Notes under the pieces: generated by a model
The model's input: the letters and a program-made list of their open reading frames with translations, nothing else
The model's database searches: none
What the model was told of the DNA's origin: nothing
Assembly (NCBI RefSeq): GCF_010747415.1
Contig: NZ_JAAGNZ010000001.1
Location: forward strand, 3,844,001 to 3,908,000
DNA: 64,000 nucleotides
Direction: 5' to 3'
Source of the DNA: Spirosoma agri
Lineage (GTDB): Bacteria; Bacteroidota; Bacteroidia; Cytophagales; Spirosomataceae
Position numbers and translations under genes: made by a program
Part shown: piece by piece, positions 25,374 through 35,006 of the stretch
Layout: each line of letters opens with the position of its first letter
How positions within the stretch are numbered: the first letter of the stretch is position 1

Positions 25374-26666
25374 CTATTTCTGCTCGTATTTGTCTTTGTA
25401 GGTTTTGTATAGCCGCTTGTGCCGATCGTCAAGATTCACCTTGCGGCCCTGGATAAATACCTGCTCAACAACGTTGGTACGCATGTCGAGCGCGTCGCCT
25501 GCCGATACGAACAGCGTAGCCTGTTTGCCTTTTTCCAATGTACCGGCCACGTTGTCGATGCCCAGAATTTTGGCGTTGTTCGAGGTAATGAGCTTCAGGG
25601 CTTCTTCCTTATCAGCGATGCCAAAGCCGGAAGCTGTTCCGGCCAGAAAGGCCAGATTGCGCGTCCGCCACCAGCCATCGGCGTAGCTAAGGCCAACGAG
25701 TACACCCGCTTTGTGCAAAATGCCCGGCATCCGATACGGCAGGTCAACATCTTCATCTTCGCGGTTTGGCAACCGGTGCAGTTCGCTCAGGATGACGGGG
25801 ACATTGTTGTCCTTCAGAAAGCTCACGACCCGATTGGCTTCTTCGCCCCCAACGATGACCACTTTAGGAATACCGAGCGATTTGGCAAATAGCACCCCTT
25901 CGACAATATCTTTACCATAATCGGCCCGAACGAAGAGAGTCTGCTTGCCCGAAAACAAACCGCGCATGGCTTCCAGTTTCAGGTTCATCGACGACGGATT
26001 CGACAGTGCTGCGTAGGCTTTCGCATCGTTGAAGGTAGCCTGCAACGCGCTGATCGCTTCGGTCCGCTTCGAGTTTTTGCGAATTGTCAGCGAGAAATCC
26101 TCAAAATTAAACTCACGGGCAAAATAGCTCGGCCAGTTGAGCCAGATACCGTCATCTTTTTTCAGAACGGCATCTTCCCAGTTCCAGCCATCGGCCATCA
26201 TGATACTCGAACTACCCGACACGATGCCGCCCTGCGGAATGGCCTGCGTGAGCAGAACGCCGTTATTGCGGATCGTCGGAATGATTTCCGAGTCGGTATT
26301 ATAAGCAATCAGCGAGCGAATGTTTGGGTTCAACTCCCCGATCTCCTGTTTATCAACCGTCGCCTTTACGGCCCCGATTTCCTGCAAACCCACCGTCGAT
26401 GCGGGGGAAATAAAGCCGGGATACACGTGCTTACCCGACGCGCTGATCACTTCGGCACCGGCCGTTGGTGTGCTGCCATCGCCCAAAGCCGTGATGACGC
26501 CTTTGTCGAACACGATGACGCCGTTCTGGATCACCTGTCCATTGCCGACGTGAATGGTTGCACCCGTCAGCGCAATGGCCCGCTCCTGGGGTCTGGCCGG
26601 GGCCGGATTCTGGGCGTAACTCGTAAGTACCCCCAGTGTGAGTATTGATGTTAGTAGTCTTTTCAT
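25374..26666 (-). CDS. Secreted amidohydrolase-fold protein, probably without the metal site
   Basis: A 430-residue exported protein; the ATG at 26666 gives MKRLLTSILTLGVLTSYAQN. The composite beta-sandwich start (ALTGATIHVGNGQVIQNGVI) and end (ADGWWRTRNLAFLAGTASGF, then GTLEKGKQATLFVSAGDALD) are those of the imidazolonepropionase-like amidohydrolases. However, where these enzymes have GLIDxHxH this protein has YPGFISPASTVG, so the first metal ligands are missing, and no clear later His-Asp set replaces them. It is 37 bases after the larger amidohydrolase and likely its partner. It may be a structural or substrate-binding subunit; this is inference. Confidence 0.88.
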   Translation of the reverse strand: MKRLLTSILTLGVLTSYAQNPAPARPQERAIALTGATIHVGNGQVIQNGVIVFDKGVITALGDGSTPTAGAEVISASGKHVYPGFISPASTVGLQEIGAVKATVDKQEIGELNPNIRSLIAYNTDSEIIPTIRNNGVLLTQAIPQGGIVSGSSSIMMADGWNWEDAVLKKDDGIWLNWPSYFAREFNFEDFSLTIRKNSKRTEAISALQATFNDAKAYAALSNPSSMNLKLEAMRGLFSGKQTLFVRADYGKDIVEGVLFAKSLGIPKVVIVGGEEANRVVSFLKDNNVPVILSELHRLPNREDEDVDLPYRMPGILHKAGVLVGLSYADGWWRTRNLAFLAGTASGFGIADKEEALKLITSNNAKILGIDNVAGTLEKGKQATLFVSAGDALDMRTNVVEQVFIQGRKVNLDDRHKRLYKTYKDKYEQK

Positions 26667-26703
26667 GGTATGTCTATCAGTAGAATCCGGTGCGGTCACC
26701 AGC

Positions 26704-29700
26704 CTATTTTTCTTCTTCCCCTTCGGCCATAAGCCCTTCGACATCTTCGCAATGCCACATCCGTGACCGGCGGAACGTCGGCCGCTGCGTAGGTGTACCG
26801 CTTGCTTTGGCCGCTAACGTTTTCTGGATCAGGCGGGCACGCTCGGCCTGCATGGCATCGCGTTTGGCATCTTCGTCTTTCAGGCTGAAGTAAATCGTCC
26901 CTTCGATCATCGTGATTTCAGGACGGGCATAAATAGACAACGGATGCGCGTTCCAGAGCACCAGATCGGCATCTTTACCGACTTTGATACTACCCATGCG
27001 GTTATCCAAATGCAACAGTTTGGCCGGGTTGAGCGTCACCATTTTCCAGGCATCTTCTTCGGGAACGCCACCGTATTCGACGGTTTTAGCCGCTTCCTGA
27101 TTCAACCGGCGGGCCATTTCAGCGTCGTCGGAATTGATCGAAACGGTTACCCCCTGCTTGAACATCAGCGCAGCATTGTACGGAATGGCATCGTGTACTT
27201 CCATCTTGTAGGCCCACCAGTCCGCGAACGACGAACCGCCTACGCCATGTTTGGCCATCTTATCGGCCAGTTTGTAGCCCTCCAGAATGTGGGTGAACGT
27301 ATTGACTTTGAAACCCAGCGAGTCGGCGACTTTCAGCAGCATGTTGATTTCCGACTGCACGTAGGAGTGGCAGGTAATGAACCGTTTCGAGGCCAGAATT
27401 TCGGCCAGCGCGTCCAGTTCAATGTCCCGACGCGGCACCGTTGCGGTTGCTTTTTCCTTGGCAGTCAACTTGTTGTAGCTAGTCCACCCTTTCGCATATT
27501 CCTTCGCGCGTGTGAAGTGATCCATGTATACCTGTTCCACCCCCATCCGCGACTGCGGAAAGCGAAAGCCTGCGCTTGGGTTGTTGGCCTGTTTCACGTT
27601 CTCGCCCAAGGCGAATTTGATAAAGCCATCCGCTCCTTTGATGAGCATACCTTCCGGCGACTCGCCCCATTTCAGCTTTACGATGGCCGATTGACCGCCA
27701 ATGGCATTGGCCGACCCGTGTAGCAGTTGCGACGTGGTAACGCCACCAGCCAGTTGACGGTAAATATTCACGTCTTCCGAGTTGATCACGTCCGACATTC
27801 GAACCTCAGCCGAACTCGACTGCCCGCCCTCATTGATGGTCAACAGCGCAATGTGCGAGTGTTCGTCGATGATGCCGTTGGTCAGGTGCTTACCGGTGCC
27901 ATCAACGATTTTGATGTTGGCTGGCGCGGAAAGGTTCTTACCGATCTTAGAAATTTTACCATCCGTAACAAAAACGTCCGTATTCGTTTGAATACCATCT
28001 TTTTCGTTGGTCCAGACCGTTGCATTCCGGATCAGGATGGTTTCCGCTTTGGGCTTTTGCAGATTGCCCATCCCCACGAATGGATACACAACGGCCGTTG
28101 ACGACGTGGCACTGGTAGACCGGGCTGCCGTCAGGGTTGCGCTAACAGCCGTAGTCGATTGGGGGGTGTCCGCCGATTTGGTAGCCGACCAGGTGATGCG
28201 TTTTCCGTCCGGTGTTTCGCCGTCGCCTTTGATGCTCGTTGGCGATGTGCGATAACCGGTCAATCGTGTCGTGCCCGAACCGGGGCGACGGTCAAGTTGA
28301 GTCTGGATCGAAATGATATCTCCGCTAACGGCTACTTTCGGCGTAATTTTTACCGTATCGATCTGAATCTGATACTCGGGCTTATCCGCCGTTTTGCCGG
28401 TGATGTTCAGTTTGATGTTGCTCCGGTCACCGACGGTCAATTGCCAGGAGCCCCGCAGATCAGCCGCGTCTTTCTGGTTAACGATGTATTGCTTGCCGCG
28501 TATCCAGTTTTCGAAGATCACATTATCCGCGCCGAACAGATTGCCCGATGTGATAATAAAGTTGGCGACTTTACCTTTCTGCAACGTGCCGACCTGATCA
28601 TCTGCTTTCATCAGCCGCGCCGGAACAATGGTCAGTGCTTCCAGCGCTTTCTGCTCCGACAACCCGTTTTCGATGGCTTTACGCAGATTGGCCCAGAATT
28701 CGGTTTTGGCACGCAGTCCCGCCGTTGTGAGCGCAAACGGAATGTTTGCCGTGGCCAGACGTCCTGGATTGAGCGGAGCCATTTCCCAATGCTTGAGTTC
28801 GGCGATGGCCACATTATCGGCATCCCACGCATCTTCCACATCGTACGGTTGCGGGAAATTTACCGGCACGATAAGCGACGCGCCGGTTGCTTTTATTTCG
28901 TCCAGCCGCTGGTATTCATCGCCTGATCCTTTGATAATGTATTGAATCCCGAACTCGTCCCCAATCTTATCGGCCCGGAGAACGCCCAACTTATCGCCAG
29001 CTTCGAAAATAGCGGGTAGCGGCTGATTCCGGTTCAACGCATCGAGCGACAGGTTGGCTTGCTCTTTGCTACCACCCCGCTTGTACCAGTCGGCATCGTA
29101 CAGGGCCTGCCGGAGCAAGGCTACCGACCCCATCAGGGAGTTTGGGTAACTCTGCCGCGACGTACCTTTACTGAATGAGTAATGAGCCGTCGCGTTTTCT
29201 TTCAGAACGAGTGTATTTTCCCGATCATCGGCCAGCGTCACCAAGGCACCCGTACCCCGGGCAATTCCATCGTGCGGGTGCGTCAATACGGCACCGAAAC
29301 CCAGTTTCCGGAGTTCATCGGCTTTGGCGGGTGTTGCCTTGAACAGCAAACTGGCATTGTTTTCGGGCTGAACGGCCTGGTTCCAGTAGTACGCTCCTTT
29401 CTTGTTCGATTCCAGTTGAGGAGCACCACCCCGACCACCACCGGGTCCACCGGCAGCGGGAATTTCTGGCATACCGTAATCGGAATCGATGTCGATCAGC
29501 GCGGGGTAAATGCGTTTGCCCTTAAGATCGGCAACAACGGTTCCGGCGGGTAAGCTAACCGTACTACCGACTGCTTCAACGCGACCATCGCGAATGAGCA
29601 GCGTAGCGTTTTGTAGTGTCGTTTGCGGATCGACAACGATGGTGGCGTTGGTGAACGCATACAATCCTGGTCGTTCATCATAGACACCATTGCGGGGGAA

Positions 29701-29769
29701 GGTTGTCTGAGCCATAGCAGAATAGGTCAGACCAGCCGCAAAGAGTGCCGTCAGGAAATGTCTTGTCAT
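26704..29769 (-). CDS. Secreted double amidohydrolase, one degenerate and one intact domain
   Basis: A 1021-residue exported protein (signal MTRHFLTALFAAGLTYSAMA, then QTT). It holds two amidohydrolase-like units. The first (about 30-430) has YPALIDIDSDYG where HxH should be and lacks obvious ligands. A linker domain of about 130 residues (about 440-570) follows. The second (about 590-1000) carries NGIIDEHSHIALLT with HxH, a His in FITCHSYVQSE, FTHILEGYK, and the Asp in SINSDDAEMARR. The second unit should bind metal and hydrolyse amides or cyclic amides. It is first in a two-gene operon. The end contains low-complexity acidic residues (AEGEEEK). Confidence 0.9.
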   Translation of the reverse strand: MTRHFLTALFAAGLTYSAMAQTTFPRNGVYDERPGLYAFTNATIVVDPQTTLQNATLLIRDGRVEAVGSTVSLPAGTVVADLKGKRIYPALIDIDSDYGMPEIPAAGGPGGGRGGAPQLESNKKGAYYWNQAVQPENNASLLFKATPAKADELRKLGFGAVLTHPHDGIARGTGALVTLADDRENTLVLKENATAHYSFSKGTSRQSYPNSLMGSVALLRQALYDADWYKRGGSKEQANLSLDALNRNQPLPAIFEAGDKLGVLRADKIGDEFGIQYIIKGSGDEYQRLDEIKATGASLIVPVNFPQPYDVEDAWDADNVAIAELKHWEMAPLNPGRLATANIPFALTTAGLRAKTEFWANLRKAIENGLSEQKALEALTIVPARLMKADDQVGTLQKGKVANFIITSGNLFGADNVIFENWIRGKQYIVNQKDAADLRGSWQLTVGDRSNIKLNITGKTADKPEYQIQIDTVKITPKVAVSGDIISIQTQLDRRPGSGTTRLTGYRTSPTSIKGDGETPDGKRITWSATKSADTPQSTTAVSATLTAARSTSATSSTAVVYPFVGMGNLQKPKAETILIRNATVWTNEKDGIQTNTDVFVTDGKISKIGKNLSAPANIKIVDGTGKHLTNGIIDEHSHIALLTINEGGQSSSAEVRMSDVINSEDVNIYRQLAGGVTTSQLLHGSANAIGGQSAIVKLKWGESPEGMLIKGADGFIKFALGENVKQANNPSAGFRFPQSRMGVEQVYMDHFTRAKEYAKGWTSYNKLTAKEKATATVPRRDIELDALAEILASKRFITCHSYVQSEINMLLKVADSLGFKVNTFTHILEGYKLADKMAKHGVGGSSFADWWAYKMEVHDAIPYNAALMFKQGVTVSINSDDAEMARRLNQEAAKTVEYGGVPEEDAWKMVTLNPAKLLHLDNRMGSIKVGKDADLVLWNAHPLSIYARPEITMIEGTIYFSLKDEDAKRDAMQAERARLIQKTLAAKASGTPTQRPTFRRSRMWHCEDVEGLMAEGEEEK

Positions 29770-30259
29770 GAAATTGATTGATTGGTTGATGATTGGGGTT
29801 AACTGCCAAAAATACAGAAACTATTACATTCATCGATCTTTACCAAAGAATATATTGCCACAAGCAGCGAGAACGAATAACTTTATTGTTTTAGTAAAAT
29901 TCTTTCTTTGCATTGATCAACCTACCGCTCGTCTTGCAAGCGTAGTGCTACCCTCTTTCCGGCCTGATAGTATGGATACGTTCGACTTCGTTTCGTAGAA
30001 TCAACCGGTTTCGCTCCGCCATATAGCACGGCTTAACTTAATAGTAGGTATCTAACGAGCCGGTATGAACAGTTTTTAACCGACAAAATGAGCGAAGGTC
30101 CATACTGTTTCAAGCGCACTCGTTACCAGGCGAAACACCCTTTAATCACATTTTAACCACTGATTACCAGAACTATCACAGCATGGTTTTTGGATTTGTT
30201 CGCATTTGACTTAACATTGGTCTGGCTTATTATCTGCTTACCAACACTAAGCTGAATCA
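29770..30259. other. Divergent intergenic region, promoters expected, nothing else supported
   Basis: About 490 bases between the divergent amidohydrolase and outer-membrane barrel genes. It is AT-rich at 29815-29920, where promoter elements for the minus-strand operon would fit, but no consensus match is strong. A plus-strand frame at 29768-29998 has random-looking composition and is not called. Confidence 0.5.
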
Positions 30260-31543
30260 GTGAATTTTCTACGCTATTTGCCGCGTCTTTTTGGCTCCAC
30301 CCCTAGTCGCGTGAGCCTCGTTGCCGGTCTACTCTTGCTACGGCTATCGGCCAGCATCAGCCATGCCGAAAGACAGGATTCTACTGGTCTATCCCGGACA
30401 AAGTCGGATACCAGCTTCGTCAGAACCGGCCCTCATTATCAGGACATTTCTGACGTATTTAAACGCTGGTTCCCCCGCCTGCCGATCACGCTGCATGATT
30501 CCGCATCGCTCCAGGAAGGTAAACGCTTTTTGCTGGTAATTCCGCAGATCGGGTATACGCTACAGACTCGGGGTCTGGCTGCCGTCGTTGTCAATACCGC
30601 CTTCCGAAACCCACGCGCCAATATGTCGACCATGATGGGCACCTTGTCCTACACGCAAAATAATCAGGTTATCCTGATGGCCAATTCGGCGATCTGGAGC
30701 GCGGACAACCGATTACTGTGGACCAATGACTGGCGGTTAATGCATTATCCACAAGCCACCTATGGGCTGGGTATGTACACGTCTACCGATCGGGTGATCA
30801 ACATGGATTATGCCTATTTCCGGTTTTACCAGAGTCTGTTACGTCGTTTCGCCAGAAATTTTTATGCCGGAGCCGGTTATCAGTTGGATCTCCACTGGAA
30901 TATTGACAGCTACAACAATCGGCGGGAAGTCACCCGTATTTCCCGGTATTCATACGGTGTTGCAGGCCGTTCCGTGTCATCGGGTCCCACGCTACAGGTG
31001 TTGTATGACAACCGGCGCAATGCGATCAATCCCAACGGCGGTTTGTATCTGAATGCCGTTCTTCGCGCCAATATGAGTTGGCTGGGCAGCGACGAAACCT
31101 ACCAATCGTTGTTGATCGAAGCCCGGAAATACGTCCACATGCCAGCGCAGTCGGACAACATTCTGGCATTTTGGTCTTACAACGCCCTCACAATCAATGG
31201 CGATCCTCCGTTTCTGGATTTACCCAGCACGGGATGGGACAACAGTGGAAACGTAGGGCGTGGCTTCATTCAGGGGCGCTTTCGGGGGAAGAATCTGCTC
31301 TATGCCGAAACAGAATACCGGTTTCACCTAACGGGTAACCGGCTCCTGGGTGGTGTCGTTTTCGCCAATGCCCAAACCGTGACCGAACAGACCAGCGGAC
31401 AATTCGAGAAAATTGTTCCGGCGGTAGGTGCGGGCCTTCGCTTGAAAATGAACAAGATTTCCCGCACCAATCTCTCTATTGATTACGGCTTTGGCCTCGA
31501 CGGGTCGAAAGGATTATTTTTTAACCTGGGGGAAGTTTTCTAA
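30260..31543 (+). CDS. Omp85/BamA-type C-terminal barrel, outer-membrane protein
   Basis: A 427-residue outer-membrane protein. It starts with GTG; the N-terminus has a hydrophobic stretch (SLVAGLLLLRLSASISHA) acting as signal peptide. From about residue 100 the sequence alternates polar and hydrophobic residues as in transmembrane beta strands, and it matches the bacterial surface antigen (Omp85 C-terminal) domain: GPTLQVLYDNRRNAINPNGG, GRGFIQGRFRGKNLLYAETE with the conserved RGR/GF loop region, and YRFHLTGNRLLGGVVFANAQ. It ends in FNLGEVF, with a terminal aromatic. POTRA domains are absent, so it is more likely a barrel of patatin/TamA-like small relatives than BamA itself. Confidence 0.8.
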   Translation: MNFLRYLPRLFGSTPSRVSLVAGLLLLRLSASISHAERQDSTGLSRTKSDTSFVRTGPHYQDISDVFKRWFPRLPITLHDSASLQEGKRFLLVIPQIGYTLQTRGLAAVVVNTAFRNPRANMSTMMGTLSYTQNNQVILMANSAIWSADNRLLWTNDWRLMHYPQATYGLGMYTSTDRVINMDYAYFRFYQSLLRRFARNFYAGAGYQLDLHWNIDSYNNRREVTRISRYSYGVAGRSVSSGPTLQVLYDNRRNAINPNGGLYLNAVLRANMSWLGSDETYQSLLIEARKYVHMPAQSDNILAFWSYNALTINGDPPFLDLPSTGWDNSGNVGRGFIQGRFRGKNLLYAETEYRFHLTGNRLLGGVVFANAQTVTEQTSGQFEKIVPAVGAGLRLKMNKISRTNLSIDYGFGLDGSKGLFFNLGEVF

Positions 31544-31707
31544 TGAACGGACTACAGTATACGTTTACTCTAAACCAGCGAATTAGGGAGTAAGTAGTTT
31601 GCGTAAGTATAATTTCTTCAAAATCCCTATACTTTATAGTTTATCGGAGATAAATTGCGGCTTTGGTGGCCTCTTCCATTACATCCCGTTATTAATTCAT
31701 CGCACTG

Positions 31708-33918
31708 GTGAAACTTCGATCTATTCTATTAATTGCCCTGTTTCTGTCGGGCATTTCTTCGCTGTATGCACAGAAGAAGAACGAGTCCTACCAGCTTCAT
31801 ATCAGTCAGGCAACCTCACCCATTGTGGTTGACGGAGTTGCGGACGAACCCGCCTGGCAGGCAACCGAGTTAGCCACCGATTTCTGGATGGTGCTGCCCA
31901 TGGATACCAGCCGCGCGAATGTCCGTACCGATGTTCGGATGGCTTACGATTCGCAGAATCTGTACCTGAGCGCCATTTGCTACCACGGTGACGTGAAGGG
32001 GCCTTACATTGTCGAATCGCTCCGGCGCGACTGGTCCTTTCCCAAGAACGATAACTTTATCTTTTTTCTGGACACGTTCGACGACCAGACCAATGGATTC
32101 GCGTTTGGCACGAATGCTGCCGGAGCGCAATGGGATGCCCTGTTGTATGAGGGCAGCAAAGCGAATTTGAGTTGGGATAATAAGTGGACATCGGCCGTAC
32201 GTAACTACCCCGACCGGTATGTCCTTGAACTAGCCATCCCGTTCAAAACCATCCGCTACAAACGGGGCATTTCGCGCTGGGGCATCAATTTCGGCAGACA
32301 GGATCTAAAGACAACCGAAAAGTCGTCCTGGACACCGATCCAGCGTCAGTTTCCAACGGCCTCGCTGGCCTACACGGGCGTGTTGGTCTGGGATCAGCCA
32401 CCACCACAACCCGGCCCTAACATATCCATTATTCCTTATGCGCTGACGGGACTGGCTCGCAACTACGAGGAGAAGACACCCACCCAAAACCGCTTCGACG
32501 CCGGGCTCGACGCTAAAGTGGCCGTCACCTCTTCCCTGAATCTGGACCTGACGGTAAACCCCGATTTTTCGCAGGTAGACGTTGATCAGCAGGTTACGAA
32601 CCTCGACCGGTACGAGTTGTTTTTCCCCGAAAAGCGGCAGTTCTTTCTGGAAAACGGCGACCAGTTTACCAATTTCGGCTATTCAACGATACGTCCTTTT
32701 TTCAGTCGTCGGATTGGCCTGGGTGGTGTACCCATTCGTTTTGGGGCCCGACTCAGCGGAAAACTGAACAAAGACTGGCGCATTGGCGTGATGGATATGC
32801 AGACAGGGCGGGTTGACGAGAACGGCTTACCGGCGCAGAACTTTGCGGTTGTGGCCCTGCAAAGACGCGTCTTCGCCCGGTCGAACGTGGGTTTTCTGTT
32901 TGTCAATAAGGAATCGCTGGACTATGAGCCGGTCGTCGACAAACCCACTTATTCGCGTTACAACCGGAATTTTGGGGTAGAATATAATCTGGCGTCGGCT
33001 AACAACCTATGGTCCGGAAAAGCAATGATCCTGAAGTCGTTCAGCCCTGAACCGGCCAACTCATCGACGTCCGGCAGCGATGCCGTTTATGCCGCCAATT
33101 TACAGTACAACAGTCGCAAATGGCTTATCAGCGGGCAGGTCGAGACAGTGGGTGCTAATTACAGTGCCGAAGCGGGCTACGTGCCTCGCCGGGGTTATGA
33201 ACGAGGTACGGCAACCATCGGCTATACCTTTATTCCAACCGGTGGACCCATTCTCAGCCACGGCCCAATCCTGACGTCTACGTACTTCTTCGATCCGGCC
33301 GGGCGGCAGAGTGACAACGAAACATACGCCAGTTATGCGCTTACATTCCGGAGCCGAAGTATCCTGACCGGCTGGGTTGCCACGGATTATGTTCGGCTAC
33401 TCCAGCCTTTCGATCCCACCAACTCAGGACGTGAGACGCTGAAAACCAACTCGGAGCATAACTGGACGGCCTGGGGTACTCAGTTTACGTCGAAACCGCA
33501 GAGCCTGCTGACGTATGGGTTTACCACGCGTTATGGCGGGTACTATGCCGATGGAACCCGACTGAACCTGACTGCCGATCTGGGGTATCGTTTTCAGCCC
33601 TACGTTAGTCTGGCGGCCAGTGCCAATTATAATGACATTCGGCTGCCTGGCCCGTGGGGAACCACTAAGTTTTGGCTCGTTGGTCCGCGCTTCGATCTAA
33701 CCATGACCAATACGCTTTACCTGACAACTTTTCTGCAATACAACGAACAGGTGAAGAACATGAACCTGAACGCCCGGATTCAGTGGCGCTACAAACCCGC
33801 TTCGGATCTGTTCATCGTTTACACCGACAATTATCTGCCTACGATGGGTCAACCCGGTTCGTTTTCCGTTAAAAACCGGGCGCTGGTTATCAAGTTTACC
33901 TATTGGTGGAACGTCTGA
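31708..33918 (+). CDS. DUF5916 outer-membrane protein with N-terminal carbohydrate-binding-like domain
   Basis: A 736-residue exported protein with a GTG start at 31708 giving KLRSILLIALFLSGISSLYA, then QKK. Residues about 25-215 form a CBM9-like beta sandwich (ISQATSPIVVDGVADEPAWQ, then YDSQNLYLSAIC, FFLDTFDDQTNGFAFGTNAA). The rest is DUF5916, with the marker VTNLDRYELFFPEKRQFFLE and a series of probable beta strands ending in VIKFTYWWNV. The aromatic end and alternation suggest a barrel in the outer membrane. Family function is not established; binding of sugars or peptides is inferred from the CBM-like domain. It follows the Omp85-type gene by 164 bases. Confidence 0.9.
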   Translation: MKLRSILLIALFLSGISSLYAQKKNESYQLHISQATSPIVVDGVADEPAWQATELATDFWMVLPMDTSRANVRTDVRMAYDSQNLYLSAICYHGDVKGPYIVESLRRDWSFPKNDNFIFFLDTFDDQTNGFAFGTNAAGAQWDALLYEGSKANLSWDNKWTSAVRNYPDRYVLELAIPFKTIRYKRGISRWGINFGRQDLKTTEKSSWTPIQRQFPTASLAYTGVLVWDQPPPQPGPNISIIPYALTGLARNYEEKTPTQNRFDAGLDAKVAVTSSLNLDLTVNPDFSQVDVDQQVTNLDRYELFFPEKRQFFLENGDQFTNFGYSTIRPFFSRRIGLGGVPIRFGARLSGKLNKDWRIGVMDMQTGRVDENGLPAQNFAVVALQRRVFARSNVGFLFVNKESLDYEPVVDKPTYSRYNRNFGVEYNLASANNLWSGKAMILKSFSPEPANSSTSGSDAVYAANLQYNSRKWLISGQVETVGANYSAEAGYVPRRGYERGTATIGYTFIPTGGPILSHGPILTSTYFFDPAGRQSDNETYASYALTFRSRSILTGWVATDYVRLLQPFDPTNSGRETLKTNSEHNWTAWGTQFTSKPQSLLTYGFTTRYGGYYADGTRLNLTADLGYRFQPYVSLAASANYNDIRLPGPWGTTKFWLVGPRFDLTMTNTLYLTTFLQYNEQVKNMNLNARIQWRYKPASDLFIVYTDNYLPTMGQPGSFSVKNRALVIKFTYWWNV

Positions 33919-34013
33919 TGATCAGCATTTAAAACAAAGCGTTCGACTAGCTGTTATCTGAGAAATTGTCCCGCCATAAGGGGCTCATTTACTACACAAA
34001 AACAGTTAACGTT

Positions 34014-34208
34014 ATGAAAACTTTGTTGCGTTTTTTCCCACTGGCCTCTGTGGCCCTGTTCATGACCTTCTTCCTGACTAGCTGCGCGGCTATCGGTGAT
34101 ATTTTCAAAACGGGCGTCTGGACTGGCGTGATCATGGTCGTTGTCGGTATTGGTGTCGTGATCTGGCTTGTATCAAAACTATTCGGTGGCGGAGGCAGAA
34201 ACGTCTAA
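34014..34208 (+). CDS. Small lipoprotein with one membrane helix
   Basis: A 64-residue protein starting at 34014: MKTLLRFFPLASVALFMTFF, then LTSCAAIGDIF with a lipobox-like LTSC, followed by TGVIMVVVGIGVVIWLVSKL and a Gly-rich end. The second hydrophobic stretch is a good transmembrane helix. Similar short proteins are common in Cytophagales and are sometimes labelled, without basis, as phosphatidate cytidylyltransferase. Role unknown; phage-shock or stress response is possible but not supported by any motif. An intrinsic terminator follows at once. Confidence 0.8.
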   Translation: MKTLLRFFPLASVALFMTFFLTSCAAIGDIFKTGVWTGVIMVVVGIGVVIWLVSKLFGGGGRNV

Positions 34209-34220
34209 CCCATCTTTCAG

Positions 34221-34269
34221 AAAATGCAATAGAGTCAACCCCGTTCAGGAGTTGACTCTATTGCATTTT
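34221..34269 (+). terminator. Strong intrinsic terminator after the small lipoprotein gene
   Basis: AAAATGCAATAGAGTCAAC (34221-34239) is exactly complementary to 34251-34269 across an 11-base loop, and the plus-strand stem ends in TTTT. It begins 12 bases after the stop codon. Confidence 0.85.
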
Positions 34270-34363
34270 AAGCCAAAAATCCAGTCTTTTTTCAATCAAT
34301 ATAGTTGTATACCTATTGCCAATAAGTTATACTTGCTCCACAGACAAACTAAATCCTAGAACG

Positions 34364-34939
34364 ATGTGGAAGTCTTTATTTCTCCTTCTATTGCTCCCCG
34401 GTCTTAGTCAAGCTCAGGACTCAACGCGAGCAATCAATTATCTGGAAAAAAGTGTGTGGCGGCTGGAATTCTTCGGACCGGGCGTTATCAATGAGAGTCG
34501 TTTGGGTCAGAAAACGACGTTCGTTTCTCAGCTGCGCTTTGTGTATTCGGGGGCTTTCGAACAGACCAAAACAATGGGTGTGACGGAGCAGCGTTCGGCG
34601 TTCAAAATTTATCCTCAACTGTCGGTAGCCGGACGCTATTTTTACAACTTCGAACGTCGGCTGGCGAAGGGAAAATCCACCCGGTACAATTCGGGCAACT
34701 ACGTCACGGCAAAGCTACTATATACGCTTCCATCCGTCATCGAGCGTTCGTCGGGCGGGTTAGAAGCACCCAATGTGCAGGGTACAGCGATACAGGGTAT
34801 GTGGGGTTTTCAGCGGACCTACCGCAAAAATTTCTACCTCAATCTTGAAGTAGGCTTAGGGCTGCGATCGTACACCAGTTACCCCCTATACCTACCATCG
34901 TACTTCACGCTCGGTTATACATTCCCGAAACGGAGCTAA
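34364..34939 (+). CDS. Uncharacterised secreted protein, possible small outer-membrane barrel
   Basis: A 191-residue exported protein starting MWKSLFLLLLLPGLSQAQDS. The start at 34364 removes a non-homologous leader. After the signal the sequence alternates in beta-strand style (SVWRLEFFGPGVINESRLGQ, VAGRYFYNFERRLAKG, YVTAKLLYTLPSVIE, NFYLNLEVGLGLRSY) and ends YFTLGYTFPKRS. Such a pattern fits a short outer-membrane beta-barrel of 8 strands. I recognise no named family. A terminator follows its stop directly. Confidence 0.75.
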   Translation: MWKSLFLLLLLPGLSQAQDSTRAINYLEKSVWRLEFFGPGVINESRLGQKTTFVSQLRFVYSGAFEQTKTMGVTEQRSAFKIYPQLSVAGRYFYNFERRLAKGKSTRYNSGNYVTAKLLYTLPSVIERSSGGLEAPNVQGTAIQGMWGFQRTYRKNFYLNLEVGLGLRSYTSYPLYLPSYFTLGYTFPKRS

Positions 34940-34943
34940 CCTA

Positions 34944-34976
34944 AAAAGCCGGTTCTTGGTGCAAGAACCGGCTTTT
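34944..34976. terminator. Intrinsic bidirectional terminator
   Basis: AAAAGCCGGTTCTTG (34944-34958) pairs exactly with 34962-34976 around GTG, ending in TTTT on the plus strand and likewise on the minus strand. It lies between the converging stops at 34939 and 35007 and can serve both genes. Confidence 0.88.
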
Positions 34977-35006
34977 ATTTAGTAAGATGGAACAGACTGC
35001 AATCCA

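Noticed and set aside
26944..27723. 259-codon plus-strand frame opposite the amidohydrolase gene
   Set aside because: It lies fully within the convincing 1021-residue amidohydrolase and has shadow-like His/Gln/Arg-rich composition.
28159..28926. 255-codon plus-strand frame opposite the amidohydrolase gene
   Set aside because: Same reason: an antisense shadow without signal, motif or start context.
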